Notes: a model not told the origin generated them from the letters alone. Positions 1 to 9,706 are shown, counted from the stretch's first letter. The stretch: DNA of 64,000 nt from Thermococcaceae archaeon (GCA_030156945.1 JASGLT010000001.1:62001-126000), one strand, 5' to 3'. A program made the numbers and translations.

Positions 1-100
1 CCGTATCGGGGACCTTTCCTTCAATCCTCGCCCTCATTATGGCCTCATCTATGGCCATCTGGACTTCGGGCCTTGCAACTATGAGGGGTATAAACCGCAT
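1..100 (-). CDS. Lipoate-protein ligase A-type protein, N-terminal fragment (runs off window)
   Basis: Minus-strand reading gives MRFIPLIVARPEVQMAIDEAIMRARIEGKVPDT..., typical of archaeal LplA N-termini; GGTGGT upstream of the start. Confidence 0.7.
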   Translation of the reverse strand, partial: MRFIPLIVARPEVQMAIDEAIMRARIEGKVPDT

Positions 101-444
101 CACCACCGACCACCACGGTTAAAAATACCAGGGAGTTTTTAAATTCAGCGATGATGAGGCCAAGCCCTCCTGAGGGGTGATGAGAGCGATCACCACTGAG
201 CAACCTTTGCTTGCGCAAAGCTTGAGCAAAGGTTTTCGCACTGTTCACTTATTTTGGGGAGATTTGTGCGTGTTTAGTACTATGGGGGGCTGCAATGGGC
301 CTTCTCGAGTGGAACGGCCATCTTCATCGTGGTTCTCTTTTATCCGCCCTTCTGGGGCTTCTGAAAGTAAACACCTCTTGAAAGAATCTGCTAAATGGGG
401 CCACATACCTTGACCAAACTTCGGTATTAGAGTTCTGGGGGTGT

Positions 445-488
445 GGGGGCGTTAGCCCCCGGCAACCTTTGCTCCGCAAAGGTTGACC
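445..488. repeat. Double-hairpin element (copy A)
   Basis: GGGGGC-gtta-GCCCCC then CAACCTTTGC-tcc-GCAAAGGTTG; reverse complement matches 53889-53932. Confidence 0.8.
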
Positions 489-873
489 AAATTATTCCCT
501 CCTCAAATGAGGTCGAGTTTAGACAAGTTTTTCCTAAACCTACAAGGCTCTTTCTTGAGTGGAGAACACTTGCGAGGTGAGTTTTATGGTGGGCTTACAT
601 CTCTTTTGACGCCCATAGGGCGTCTTTTTAATGTTAAACCTTAACTCTTAGAGCCAGTAAGAGGCGTTCTCACTTGATAACCTTTACTAAGTGAGCAGTG
701 GAAACACCCCAGCAAGAGGAGTAATTCAAAATAGTCAAGACTTTCCGCCAGCGCTTCCATCGGAAGCAAAGCTTCCGGGGTGTTGGGACAAAGTCCCAAC
801 ATGCGAAGCAAAGGGCTGATGGTCAGGGGCCGATTAGCTCCTCATCGGGGGCCCTCAGGAACCTACCCTCACA

Positions 874-1347
874 TCATCCCAGCCCAAGCCATTCCCTAAT
901 CTCAAGGGGGATTATCCCGATCTTGGGAAACACGAGGAGAGCCTTGTTCTCCACAGCGTAAGCCGGAACGCAGGGTATCGCACCATAGGGCGTGGGGTAG
1001 CCCGGATCCGGCACCCAGTTGTTATCACCCCAAGTAACGAAGCATTTCTCAGTCTTATTCCCAAGCTTGACCTCCTCTATCCCCCTCACCCTGTGAATTA
1101 TCGGGTACTCGTAACCGGGTCGGGTGTAAACTACAACGTCCCCAACCTTTATCTCATCGATGTTGTTTTCATCAATGCCCTTCAAAAGAACCACGTCGCC
1201 CCTGTAGAAAACCGGCTCCATTGAGCCACTCACAACGATTACAAGGGGTTGATCTGTATGCAGCACAAATTTTAGGCCGTAATGTATCATGAACACGATG
1301 AGCACTGATGCGAGTATTACGTAAGCGTCCTTCTTCCACTCCTCCAT
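874..1347 (-). CDS. Signal peptidase I, ER/SipW type (S26B)
   Basis: N-terminal TM segment, VVSGSMEPVFYRGDVVLL (Ser box), YPIIHRV (His box), WGDNN motif. Confidence 0.85.
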   Translation of the reverse strand: MEEWKKDAYVILASVLIVFMIHYGLKFVLHTDQPLVIVVSGSMEPVFYRGDVVLLKGIDENNIDEIKVGDVVVYTRPGYEYPIIHRVRGIEEVKLGNKTEKCFVTWGDNNWVPDPGYPTPYGAIPCVPAYAVENKALLVFPKIGIIPLEIREWLGLG

Positions 1348-1874
1348 TTCAGCGCCTCCATCAGCGTTGCTATTTTAGTGGGTATAGCCCCTATGGCCGT
1401 GCAGGTTTCGAGGCTAACCTCCCTCCCCGTTATCTCCAGATGATACCTGGCAATCTTAAAGATTTCCCTTGGAAGACCATGCCTCCCCAGACCCACGAGC
1501 AGCAGAAAACTCTCTCCCCTAACGGCCCTTTCGGCAAGCTCCTCGGGAGTTATTCGTTTATCTTCGGAAGGCTTGCTCGTGGTAGCCACCGGAGCACCAA
1601 ACTGGGGCGGAAAACCACCCCTTGGAAATTCAAGAAGGTGAAGCTTATTCCCCCCGGCAAGCTCCAAAAGGTACCTGCCGCCCTCTCCTATTGTTGTGTG
1701 TTGGGCCACTCTCTCCGCCACCTCGAAGGGTCTACCCTCAACTGGAAATCCGATGAGGGCCATATGAAACCCGTAAGCATAGGCCACAGGTGCAGCCCGG
1801 GCTATTGCCCTCAAATGAGCCTCATGAAGTTTTTTTGAATCGTAGGTGTTGTAAAGGCCCAGGGTGAGCATCAA
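1317..1874 (-). CDS. DUF531-type archaeal protein
   Basis: Complete 185-aa ORF; overall sequence resembles DUF531 proteins of Thermococcales. Confidence 0.6.
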   Translation of the reverse strand: MMLTLGLYNTYDSKKLHEAHLRAIARAAPVAYAYGFHMALIGFPVEGRPFEVAERVAQHTTIGEGGRYLLELAGGNKLHLLEFPRGGFPPQFGAPVATTSKPSEDKRITPEELAERAVRGESFLLLVGLGRHGLPREIFKIARYHLEITGREVSLETCTAIGAIPTKIATLMEALKWRSGRRTLT

Positions 1875-1923
1875 ATTGGGTACGACAAACGTTTATAAAG
1901 ATTTTAGTTGTAATAACTATTTG

Positions 1924-3009
1924 ATGACCGCCCTCGACTACGTTCGATCCCTGATAGAGAGGGGCTATTATGAGGAAGCTCTTGAGGAGATAGGAAGGTT
2001 AGATGACAAACTGGATCAGCTCGTAGCCCTCAAAGAGATGATTTCACACATTATAAACCACCTTGGGCCCATCGAGTGGATTCCAGAAATCCTTGAAACG
2101 ATGGTGGACATCGCGGGAGACCTAAAAACCCCAAAGGAACGTGCAATAGGCTACAGCGTGGTCTCCTCGGCGTTTAAACTCAGTGGATACGACCAAGAAG
2201 CCTACGAGTTCATCGACGCGGCATTAAAAGAGAGCTCACGAGTAAAGGACAAGGTAGAGAGGGGACGGATACTCGGAGATATAGGTTACGAGCTTGCCGT
2301 TGGCGGACAGGCTCAGGATGCGATGAGCGCTTTCGATGCGGCTTTTGACCTCATAATAAACGCGGAAGTCGATTACAGAACAAAGGCCGATGCCGTTCTC
2401 TATCTCGGAGGCCTCCTCGAAAGGGCGGGAGATGCACTTTTCTCCGGTGAAGCCCTCGAATTTTACAGAACAGCCTTCGACATATTTGATAAGCTCGGTC
2501 TGAGTCAGAGAGCGGGGATAATTGAGAAAAAGCTGGAACTGTCCCGAAATACCATGGAATCCGGCCACCCCCTCGTCAGAAAGGCCCTTTTTGAAGGAAA
2601 ATATCATTATGCTCTGGCCCTTATAGAGAGGCTTTACGACGGAATCCCTCGAGTTTTGGGCACTCTAGAGACCGCAAATTGGATGAAAAGGATGGAAGAT
2701 CCCGAGTACCTCGATGTAATTAACAGGGCCTTTGAGAGCCTAAAGAAGGTAAGCCTCACAGAAGGGGGCGTGGAGAGAATAGCCAGATTGCTCGGCAAGA
2801 TTGGACACACCGGGAAGATCCTCCAGTTCGTGGAGATTCTCGACGACCCCCGCATGAGATACATTGCCCTGAAGGCGGCCGCAGTTGAGATGGCAAAGCT
2901 GGAGAAGCTTGAAGAGGCTGAAGAACTCCTGAGAATGATTGGTGACCGAGAAACCCGCATCTCCGCACTAGAGGAGATAAACGCGATTCTGAAAGGTGGG
3001 ATGAAGTGA
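1924..3009 (+). CDS. Helical-repeat (TPR-like) hypothetical protein
   Basis: Long ORF with repeated helical pairs (ALEEIGRLDD..., AEELLRMIGDRETRISALEEI); ATG at 1924 preferred over the track start. Confidence 0.65.
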   Translation: MTALDYVRSLIERGYYEEALEEIGRLDDKLDQLVALKEMISHIINHLGPIEWIPEILETMVDIAGDLKTPKERAIGYSVVSSAFKLSGYDQEAYEFIDAALKESSRVKDKVERGRILGDIGYELAVGGQAQDAMSAFDAAFDLIINAEVDYRTKADAVLYLGGLLERAGDALFSGEALEFYRTAFDIFDKLGLSQRAGIIEKKLELSRNTMESGHPLVRKALFEGKYHYALALIERLYDGIPRVLGTLETANWMKRMEDPEYLDVINRAFESLKKVSLTEGGVERIARLLGKIGHTGKILQFVEILDDPRMRYIALKAAAVEMAKLEKLEEAEELLRMIGDRETRISALEEINAILKGGMK

Positions 3010-3941
3010 TATTCGATGCACATTCTGACCTCCCCACATTAGTTTACGATGAAAGAAAAGCCGGAAAAAACAGAGTTCTTGAGGAAAGCTTTCAGAGGTT
3101 CTTCGGAGAGTACGTTAGGGCCAGGCTGATGGCCATATGGACACGCCCGGATAAGAGAAAGGATGCAACGACCTATGGACTGGAGGTTCTAAACGCCCTC
3201 CTCAATGACGTTGATGAAAGCGAGAGCTTTGAAATCGTGAGAAACGTTAAAGAGATGGAAGATGCCATAAATTCAGGAAGGGTGGCCCTCTGGATCGGCA
3301 TGGAAGGTGGGGAACCCATAGGGGAAAGCCTGGCCCTGCTTGAGGTCTTCTACCGCCTGGGTCTTAGGGTTCTCACTCTAACATGGAGTCTAAGAAACGC
3401 CATAGGAGATGGAGTCTTTGAAAGGACCGACGGAGGACTGACCAACTTCGGGATCGAAGTCCTGGGAAAGGCCGAAGAACTTGGAATCCTGATTGACCTG
3501 AGCCACATAAACGAGGCAGGGTTCTGGGACGCCCTTGAGGTCACCTCATTCCCAGTTATGGCCTCACACTCAAACGCAAGAGCACTCTGCGACAACCCTA
3601 GAAACCTCACGGACGACCAGATACTCGCAATAGCGGAGAGGGACGGTGTCATTGGGGCGGTGGCGATACCCTCATTCGTTGACAGGGAGAGACCGACCAT
3701 AGAGAGGTACATAGAACACATAGCCTACATGGTCGATCTGGCGGGATACGAACACGTTGGACTCGGCTTCGACTTCGTCTACTACCTTCAAGGCTGGAGC
3801 GGCAAAAGCGTTGAAGGTTTTGAGGACGAATCGAAGATACCCGAACTCCTTGAAAGACTGAATGAGACTTTCAGCGAAAAGGAAGTCAAAGCTATAACCT
3901 TTGACAACCTCAAGAGGCTTTTTGAAAGGGTTGTCGGTTGA
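3006..3941 (+). CDS. Membrane dipeptidase family (peptidase M19)
   Basis: FDAHSDLPTL, GMEGGEPIG, LTWSLRNAIGDG, DLSHINEAGFWD, SHSNARAL, VGLGFDFVYYL motifs. Confidence 0.9.
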   Translation: MIFDAHSDLPTLVYDERKAGKNRVLEESFQRFFGEYVRARLMAIWTRPDKRKDATTYGLEVLNALLNDVDESESFEIVRNVKEMEDAINSGRVALWIGMEGGEPIGESLALLEVFYRLGLRVLTLTWSLRNAIGDGVFERTDGGLTNFGIEVLGKAEELGILIDLSHINEAGFWDALEVTSFPVMASHSNARALCDNPRNLTDDQILAIAERDGVIGAVAIPSFVDRERPTIERYIEHIAYMVDLAGYEHVGLGFDFVYYLQGWSGKSVEGFEDESKIPELLERLNETFSEKEVKAITFDNLKRLFERVVG

Positions 3942-3944
3942 GTC

Positions 3945-4382
3945 TCAGATTCTTCTCAGAAACCCCGGCAAACCCATCCTCCTTCTTCTAAAAATCCCTC
4001 CCAACCCTACGAATCTGGCCATCTGAATAGATCTCGGGAGCTTGCCAACATCACTCCGGTAATTCTCCGGCCCAATGCTCACTCTAACACGTTTTGGCTT
4101 AATCTTAGGTATCTCCTCTTCGATGGATGATGAATAAATCCCTTCCCTGATATCCCGTTCTCTGCGCTCGCTTCCGGCCTTCTTTCCCTCTCTGTATGCC
4201 TTCAGAGCCTTTTCAAGAACCCCTGCAGACTCAGCTTCTTTCATGACCTTATCCCTGAGCTCTCTGGCCCATCCGCTCCATTCAGAATGCCCCCCGTAGC
4301 CTATAAGGTATCCTGCAAGGTAGGCCTTCTTAACTGGGTCTCTCTCCCCCAGAACCCTCTCAAGCTTTATCTCCCTCTCCAT
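3945..4382 (-). CDS. Hypothetical protein
   Basis: 145-aa ORF in tandem with the downstream ATPase gene; charged. Confidence 0.55.
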   Translation of the reverse strand: MEREIKLERVLGERDPVKKAYLAGYLIGYGGHSEWSGWARELRDKVMKEAESAGVLEKALKAYREGKKAGSERRERDIREGIYSSSIEEEIPKIKPKRVRVSIGPENYRSDVGKLPRSIQMARFVGLGGIFRRRRMGLPGFLRRI

Positions 4383-4392
4383 TTAGGTTCCC

Positions 4393-5097
4393 TCACAGAG
4401 GGGGCTTATCGAGAACCTCAAGGCCCCTGTCGGTGAATCGCATGAGGAACAGCCCGGTCTTGTGCTTTGTGCGGCGCATCTTCAGAACCTGGATAGCCCT
4501 GACCATGTCGGCCTTTTCCTCGTCCAGGAAGTAGTGAAGCATTATGACGCCGTGGGAGATGTAATGCTCTTCAGTGTACCTATCGAGTTCAGTCAACTCC
4601 GAGACAAAGAAAGTAGTCACACCCAGGTTTTCAACGGAGCGGGTGAAGCTCGAGAGCTCAGCCCTCTTTTCCGCAGGATTGTCCCCCCTGAACTCTATTG
4701 CACTCAGAGGATCAATCACAAGACGGGAAATCTTGCTCGTCTGGGCGAGCGTTCTTATCTCCGACAGGACACCTCCCCATGTTGGAGGCTTCCCAGCAGA
4801 CTTCCAAAGAACCTTCCCGAAGTCGTAGAGAATCAGGTTTCCCGAGTTCACGTAGACCCATATGGATGGGTCAAACCTCGCCATGTCCTTTGCAGCCTCT
4901 CGCGGGTCGTGAACGAGGGATACGTATGCAACCCTCTCCCCGTTTCTCGCACCCTCAAGGAGAAACTGCATGGCAAACGTTGTCTTCCCACTCCCAGGGG
5001 GGCCAACGATTAGGTAAACCTTCCCCGGAATAAGCCCGCCCTCAACAAGCTTATCAAACCCCTTAACTCCAGTAGAGATTCTCTCTTCAGACTCCAT
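4393..5097 (-). CDS. RecA-superfamily (KaiC/RAD55-like) ATPase
   Basis: ISTGVKGFDKLVEGGLIPGKVYLIVGPPGSGKTTFAMQFL Walker A; ISRLVIDPLSAI Walker B. Confidence 0.85.
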   Translation of the reverse strand: MESEERISTGVKGFDKLVEGGLIPGKVYLIVGPPGSGKTTFAMQFLLEGARNGERVAYVSLVHDPREAAKDMARFDPSIWVYVNSGNLILYDFGKVLWKSAGKPPTWGGVLSEIRTLAQTSKISRLVIDPLSAIEFRGDNPAEKRAELSSFTRSVENLGVTTFFVSELTELDRYTEEHYISHGVIMLHYFLDEEKADMVRAIQVLKMRRTKHKTGLFLMRFTDRGLEVLDKPPL

Positions 5098-5158
5098 GAT
5101 CATCACCTTTAGTCCTACCTCCGACACTCATGTATTACCCCCCAACTTATATAAAAAC

Positions 5159-6040
5159 ATGACCCTAAAGCTGGGGCAGGTGACAGCGTTGGAGGAAGTG
5201 TATTTCGTTCTGCCACAGGATGCAAGAAGACTTCTGTTGGGGGGAGAACGGGTAAGTTTAAACCTCGATCTCCGTAAAACCAACCGAACCTGGGAGATTG
5301 AAAGAAGGGGCGAAAAGTTCATTTTCCCGGACGGAACGGCTGTTGAGCTTGAAATCATAAAGAGAATAGCCGAAGATGCAGATAGTCTGTACTTTGTATC
5401 CAGCGGAGGAGTCTACAAAGCGGCAATAGCAGGCGAATCAGGCTTTTACAAGCTCGTCCCCACGATTCCACCGACGATAGAGATAAACGGCATAAGGATG
5501 CACCGCACAAAGGAAGTGAACCCCCTCCAGGACACGAGGAACAAGGTGAACACAGTGAATCCAAAGGAGGGTGAAACAGTCCTCGACACCTGCATGGGAC
5601 TCGGATACACTGCCATAGAGGCCTCTAAGAGGGGGGCCTACGTCATAACCATAGAGAAAGACCCGAACGTCATAGAACTCGCCAGAATAAACCCATGGAG
5701 CAGGGGACTTTTTACGGGCGGAAAGATTCAGGTCATCCAGGGGGACGCCTTTGAGGTCGTTAAGAAGTTCAAGGATGAGAGCTTCGACGTAGTTATCCAC
5801 GATCCTCCCCGCTTCTCGTTGGCGGGCCACCTCTACTCAGAGGAATTTTATAGGGAGCTTTTCAGGGTCTTAAGACCCGGGGGAAGGCTCTTCCACTACG
5901 TTGGCAACCCTGGGAAGAAGTACAGGAAAAAAGACCTCCAAAAGGGGGTCATGGAAAGGCTGAGGAGAGTGGGTTTTGTCGGCGTTAGAAGGGTCGAGGA
6001 AGCACTTGGTGTAGTTGCGAAAAAACCAGAAAAGGGATAA
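5159..6040 (+). CDS. Class I SAM-dependent methyltransferase (archaeal COG2521-like)
   Basis: VLDTCMGLGYTAIEASKRGAYVITIEKDPNVIELA, VIHDPPRFSLAG, LFRVLRPGGRLFHYVGNPG. Confidence 0.8.
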   Translation: MTLKLGQVTALEEVYFVLPQDARRLLLGGERVSLNLDLRKTNRTWEIERRGEKFIFPDGTAVELEIIKRIAEDADSLYFVSSGGVYKAAIAGESGFYKLVPTIPPTIEINGIRMHRTKEVNPLQDTRNKVNTVNPKEGETVLDTCMGLGYTAIEASKRGAYVITIEKDPNVIELARINPWSRGLFTGGKIQVIQGDAFEVVKKFKDESFDVVIHDPPRFSLAGHLYSEEFYRELFRVLRPGGRLFHYVGNPGKKYRKKDLQKGVMERLRRVGFVGVRRVEEALGVVAKKPEKG

Positions 6041-6056
6041 CAGTGAGCCAGCAGGA

Positions 6057-6350
6057 TTAAATCCCGCCGACCTCCTCCAGCTCTTCGAAGGCTTCCAGGT
6101 TGGTGTAGTAGTCCATTAGTTTGGCCAGTTCTTTTCTCAGCCTGATGCTCCTGACTATGGCTATTCCAAAGCCTATAATAGATGGCCAGATTAGGTAGAT
6201 GAGCAGCCTTGCGTCACTTATCGGTATCGGCCTCGGGTCCGTGAAGCGGTTGAAGTTCCATATCATAAGGGCTATCATGAGCCAGGCCGTTGAGAAGTTG
6301 GTAAGCCCACTGCCACTCTTCTCGAAAGTCTCTGAAATTTCCTCCTCGAG
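6057..6350 (-). pseudogene. Decaying DUF4234-like small membrane protein
   Basis: Open frame extends upstream of the called ATG (LEEEISETFEKSGSGLTNFSTAWLMIALMIW...) to a stop with no good start; another frame further upstream encodes WHVRNDFYIYSVISMF. Confidence 0.4.
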
Positions 6351-6461
6351 CTATGATGAGTTTGGAAAGACCTCATGAAAGGAAACATCGAGATCACGGA
6401 GTAAATGTAGAAGTCGTTCCTTACGTGCCAATAAGGGATAAGAGTAGAGGGCTGAAACCCC

Positions 6462-8333
6462 TCACTCCTTCTCCCCCTTCAGAATCTTCTCGACCTCAAA
6501 GCCCTCCTCATACTTCTTCAGCTTCCTCTCGAAGAACTCGATGAAGAGCTTGTAGCGCTTGGCCCTGTGCTTCGGGCTTCCGCGGATGCTGTGGCCGTGG
6601 GCACCGCGCCTGAATATGGCTATGTACGCCTCCTTTCCGAGGTCTTTCAGAACGTTGTAGAACATCAGGCTTTGGTCGAGCGGGCAACGGTAGTCCTCGA
6701 GGCTGTGGATCAGCATGAGCGGCGCCTTCACCCTCTCGGCGTAGAACAGGGGGCTGAGCTTCCTGTAGTTCTCGTTTTCGAGCGGGTTAGGGCCGATGAC
6801 CTCGACATCAAGCCATAGGCCAACGTCGGAGAATGCATAGCTGGTGAGCCAGTAGCTTATACCGTTCTCACTTATACCAGCCTTGAAGAGGTCTGACTGT
6901 GTTACCGCCCAGTTCGTCATATAACCTCCATAGCTTATGCCCGTTATACCAACCCTCTCGCGGTCTGCCTGGGGCTCGAGCTTGAAGAACTCCTCGATTC
7001 CAGCCATAATGTCCTCGAAGTCCTCCAAGCCCGTTCTTTCGAGAACTCTCAAAGCGAAGTCTTCTGTATAGCCGTTGCTCCCGCGCGGGTTCACAAAGAC
7101 GATGTAGTATCCTTTGCTTGCCATCAGCTGCATCTCGTACTTGAAGTAGTGGCCGTACATTCCCTTAGGCCCGCCGTGGACGAAGACTATAACGGGGGCT
7201 TTCTCGTCCTCCTTGAGTTCAGGCTTAATGTACCAGCCGTCTATCTCGAGGTCTTTGCTCTTGAACCTGAAGTGCCTCGGCTCGAAGGTCTTTAGCTTTT
7301 CAAAGATGGGCCCGTTGTAGTCTGTCAGCTGTCTCAGCTCGCCGTCGTAGAGGTAGAGCTCCCTTAGCCTCGTTGCAGTCTCGATGAGGAGTGCCACCCT
7401 TCCGTTGTGAACATCGAAGCCCATTACCCAGTGGTCGCCGACGATGAGCGGCTTAACCTCGCTGTCCCAGAGGTAAAGGTTGACCTTTCCAGCGTCGGGA
7501 ACCGTGAAGTATACCTTACCATCGTCGAGCTTTGCACTCCCGGTGTTGAGCGGGCCTTCGTACACGGGCTTAAGCTCGCCGTCCCAGAGATAGAGCCAGT
7601 CGTGCCCGCTCATGAACTTCTTCTCCCTCTTTCCGTGGAGGAGGATGGCCTTTCCGTCGGAATCAACGGCCTCGAATGAGACCCTCTCGAAGAGCTTTTC
7701 CTCCTCGCCGTCCTTCCAGAGGTAGATGTCGTAGAACTTGAAGAGCGCCGGCTTACTCCCCTCCCTGTGCGGGACGTTGATAACTACTCCATCGCCGTGC
7801 CATACCCCGCTGGAAAAGCGCGGCTTCTCGAACTCCTCAAGGATTTCTTCGCTCTCCGTGTCAAGTATCCAGAACGTAGTCTTCTCGCCGTCGAGAAAGC
7901 CCATGTTGTCGAACCAGACGGGAACGTCGTCGTCGAAGACGAAGTCCTCATCGTCCCTCCTCTTGAAGCCCACAACGAGAAGCCTCCTCGAGTCGTCGTT
8001 CCACTGGACTGAGCGGACGTTTTTGGCCGAGAGGACTTTCTTTGCGCTGAGGGTCTCCATGTCGGCAACCCATATCTCACTCTCCTTCTTCTCCTCGTTG
8101 GAACGCATGAAGGCGAGCTTTTTCCCGTCCGGAGAAATCCTCGGCATTGAGGCGTTCTCAACGAACCTCCTGGCACCGCTCTCAAGATCCTCAACGACGA
8201 CGGTGCTCTCGTATTTGTTGTCCTTCATGTTGACCTTCGTGAGAACGTAGGCAACTTTGCTCCCCCTTATCCTCGGGTCGCCGAGGTAGGCGAACTTAGA
8301 AAAGGTCTTATCGTTCCATTCGATACTGCTCAT
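6462..8333 (-). CDS. S9-family peptidase (acylaminoacyl-peptidase / prolyl oligopeptidase type)
   Basis: WD-like N-terminal propeller; VFVHGGPKGMYG, GITGISYGGYMTNW (catalytic Ser), SLEDYRCPLDQ, GAHGHSIRGSP. Confidence 0.92.
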   Translation of the reverse strand: MSSIEWNDKTFSKFAYLGDPRIRGSKVAYVLTKVNMKDNKYESTVVVEDLESGARRFVENASMPRISPDGKKLAFMRSNEEKKESEIWVADMETLSAKKVLSAKNVRSVQWNDDSRRLLVVGFKRRDDEDFVFDDDVPVWFDNMGFLDGEKTTFWILDTESEEILEEFEKPRFSSGVWHGDGVVINVPHREGSKPALFKFYDIYLWKDGEEEKLFERVSFEAVDSDGKAILLHGKREKKFMSGHDWLYLWDGELKPVYEGPLNTGSAKLDDGKVYFTVPDAGKVNLYLWDSEVKPLIVGDHWVMGFDVHNGRVALLIETATRLRELYLYDGELRQLTDYNGPIFEKLKTFEPRHFRFKSKDLEIDGWYIKPELKEDEKAPVIVFVHGGPKGMYGHYFKYEMQLMASKGYYIVFVNPRGSNGYTEDFALRVLERTGLEDFEDIMAGIEEFFKLEPQADRERVGITGISYGGYMTNWAVTQSDLFKAGISENGISYWLTSYAFSDVGLWLDVEVIGPNPLENENYRKLSPLFYAERVKAPLMLIHSLEDYRCPLDQSLMFYNVLKDLGKEAYIAIFRRGAHGHSIRGSPKHRAKRYKLFIEFFERKLKKYEEGFEVEKILKGEKE

Positions 8334-8415
8334 GACGATATCACCGAATTATGTTTGAGCCGAAGCTTATATCGTTTGCGGAAGGTTTTAAACTCCTCAA
8401 ACCTATGTTCTCCTC

Positions 8416-8745
8416 ATGAAGGAGACAACAGCTGTTGGGCTCATACTCGCAGTGGGCGTCGGAATTGCCCTGCTAACAAGGAGCTATCTGGGAGTTGCAA
8501 TAGCAGCGCTCGGAATTCCAGCGTATCTGGCCTATACAGCGAGGGAGCAGAACATTCTGGCGAAGTCCAGGCTCTACGACAGAGACCTATTCGTCATGAT
8601 AATCATCGCAGTTGCAGTTATAGTCGCCTTCGACCGCCTGTGGGATCCAAGACTTGGGCTGATAGCCATGGCGATTGCAGCACCGCTGATAGCCCTATAC
8701 ACCGACAGGTTAAAGGCGAGAAAGGAGGGCGAAAAGTCCGGATAG
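8416..8745 (+). CDS. Small membrane protein, hypothetical
   Basis: 109-aa ORF with several hydrophobic segments; plausible spacing from the divergent peptidase. Confidence 0.6.
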   Translation: MKETTAVGLILAVGVGIALLTRSYLGVAIAALGIPAYLAYTAREQNILAKSRLYDRDLFVMIIIAVAVIVAFDRLWDPRLGLIAMAIAAPLIALYTDRLKARKEGEKSG

Positions 8746-9357
8746 TGTCCTTTTTCTCTTGTATACCTTCAATTTTTCCCGCATTTCCCTTATAAATGCC
8801 TCATCAATACCGAACTTTTCCCTAACCCGTTTAGAAATGGCGTTGTCGCTTAGGAAGAGCATCGCCATAGCAGAAGTTAGATTTTTAGGCTTTCTCCATC
8901 CAGCTTTCTCGAAATCTATAATGTAAACCCTATCACCGATTATTATGTGCTTTCCCCCCTGTATCTGCCCGTGGTCAAGCCCCAACCTGTCCAAAAGGGC
9001 CGTTTTTTCGACTATCTCAAAGAGGTGTCGCTTTTCAATGTTAGCGTGAAGAAGCATCTCCCCATCGGCAAACTCTCTTATGAGGTATTCAAGCCCTTCA
9101 AAAGTGCCGTAGTCCACGAGAGAAGGTGTTACGCGGAAGGGTGCTATCCTTCTTATCACCTCGGCCTCCTTCGAGAAGTTGCGCCTCGGCGAGTCCGGCC
9201 TCTGGAGCTTTATTATGACTTCTTTTTCATGTAAGCGGCCCCTGAAGATAATACTCGTTGTACCCTTGCCGTAAGGTCTAAGGTTTTCGAATCCCTGGCT
9301 TTTTAGATGGGAGTAAAATCGCTCCAACCGAGCCCCACTTATCAGGTGTTCAAACAT
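8710..9357 (-). CDS. RIO-like / atypical protein kinase
   Basis: GKGTTSIIFRGRLHEKEVIIKLQRPDSPRRNFSKEAEV, LDHGQIQGGKHIIIGDRVYIIDFEKAGWRKPKNLTSA. Confidence 0.8.
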   Translation of the reverse strand: MFEHLISGARLERFYSHLKSQGFENLRPYGKGTTSIIFRGRLHEKEVIIKLQRPDSPRRNFSKEAEVIRRIAPFRVTPSLVDYGTFEGLEYLIREFADGEMLLHANIEKRHLFEIVEKTALLDRLGLDHGQIQGGKHIIIGDRVYIIDFEKAGWRKPKNLTSAMAMLFLSDNAISKRVREKFGIDEAFIREMREKLKVYKRKRTLSGLFALLSRL

Positions 9358-9409
9358 ACGCCTCGATAAACTTAAATAGTCCGGGAATAAAATAGTTTTG
9401 GTGATACCC

Positions 9410-9640
9410 ATGGTGACGGCTTTTATTTTGATGATGGTTACGGCTGCCGGAAAAGAAAGGGAAGTTATGGAGAAGCTCCTCGCAATGCCCGAGGTTAAGG
9501 AGGCTTACTTTGTTTACGGGGAGTACGACCTCGTAGTTAAGGTCGAAACCAAGACGCTAAAGGACCTTGACCAGTTCATAACCGAGAAGATAAGGCGCAT
9601 GCCCGAGATCCAGATGACCTCGACGATGATAGCCATCTGA
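9410..9640 (+). CDS. Stand-alone Lrp/AsnC ligand-binding (RAM) domain protein
   Basis: 76-aa; MVTAFILMMVTAAGKEREVMEKLLAMPEVKEAYFVYGEYDLVVKVETKTLKDLDQFI; no HTH. Confidence 0.9.
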   Translation: MVTAFILMMVTAAGKEREVMEKLLAMPEVKEAYFVYGEYDLVVKVETKTLKDLDQFITEKIRRMPEIQMTSTMIAI

Positions 9641-9706
9641 GTCTCCGTATCTTTTTTCTCATTGCTCGGTACCTTTTTTAGTCAGCTCCTGTCCCGACCA
9701 GACTCC

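Noticed and set aside
177-413. 78-aa ORF in the left-edge hairpin region
   Set aside because: Runs through hairpin/repeat sequence, no domain or convincing RBS; likely non-coding.
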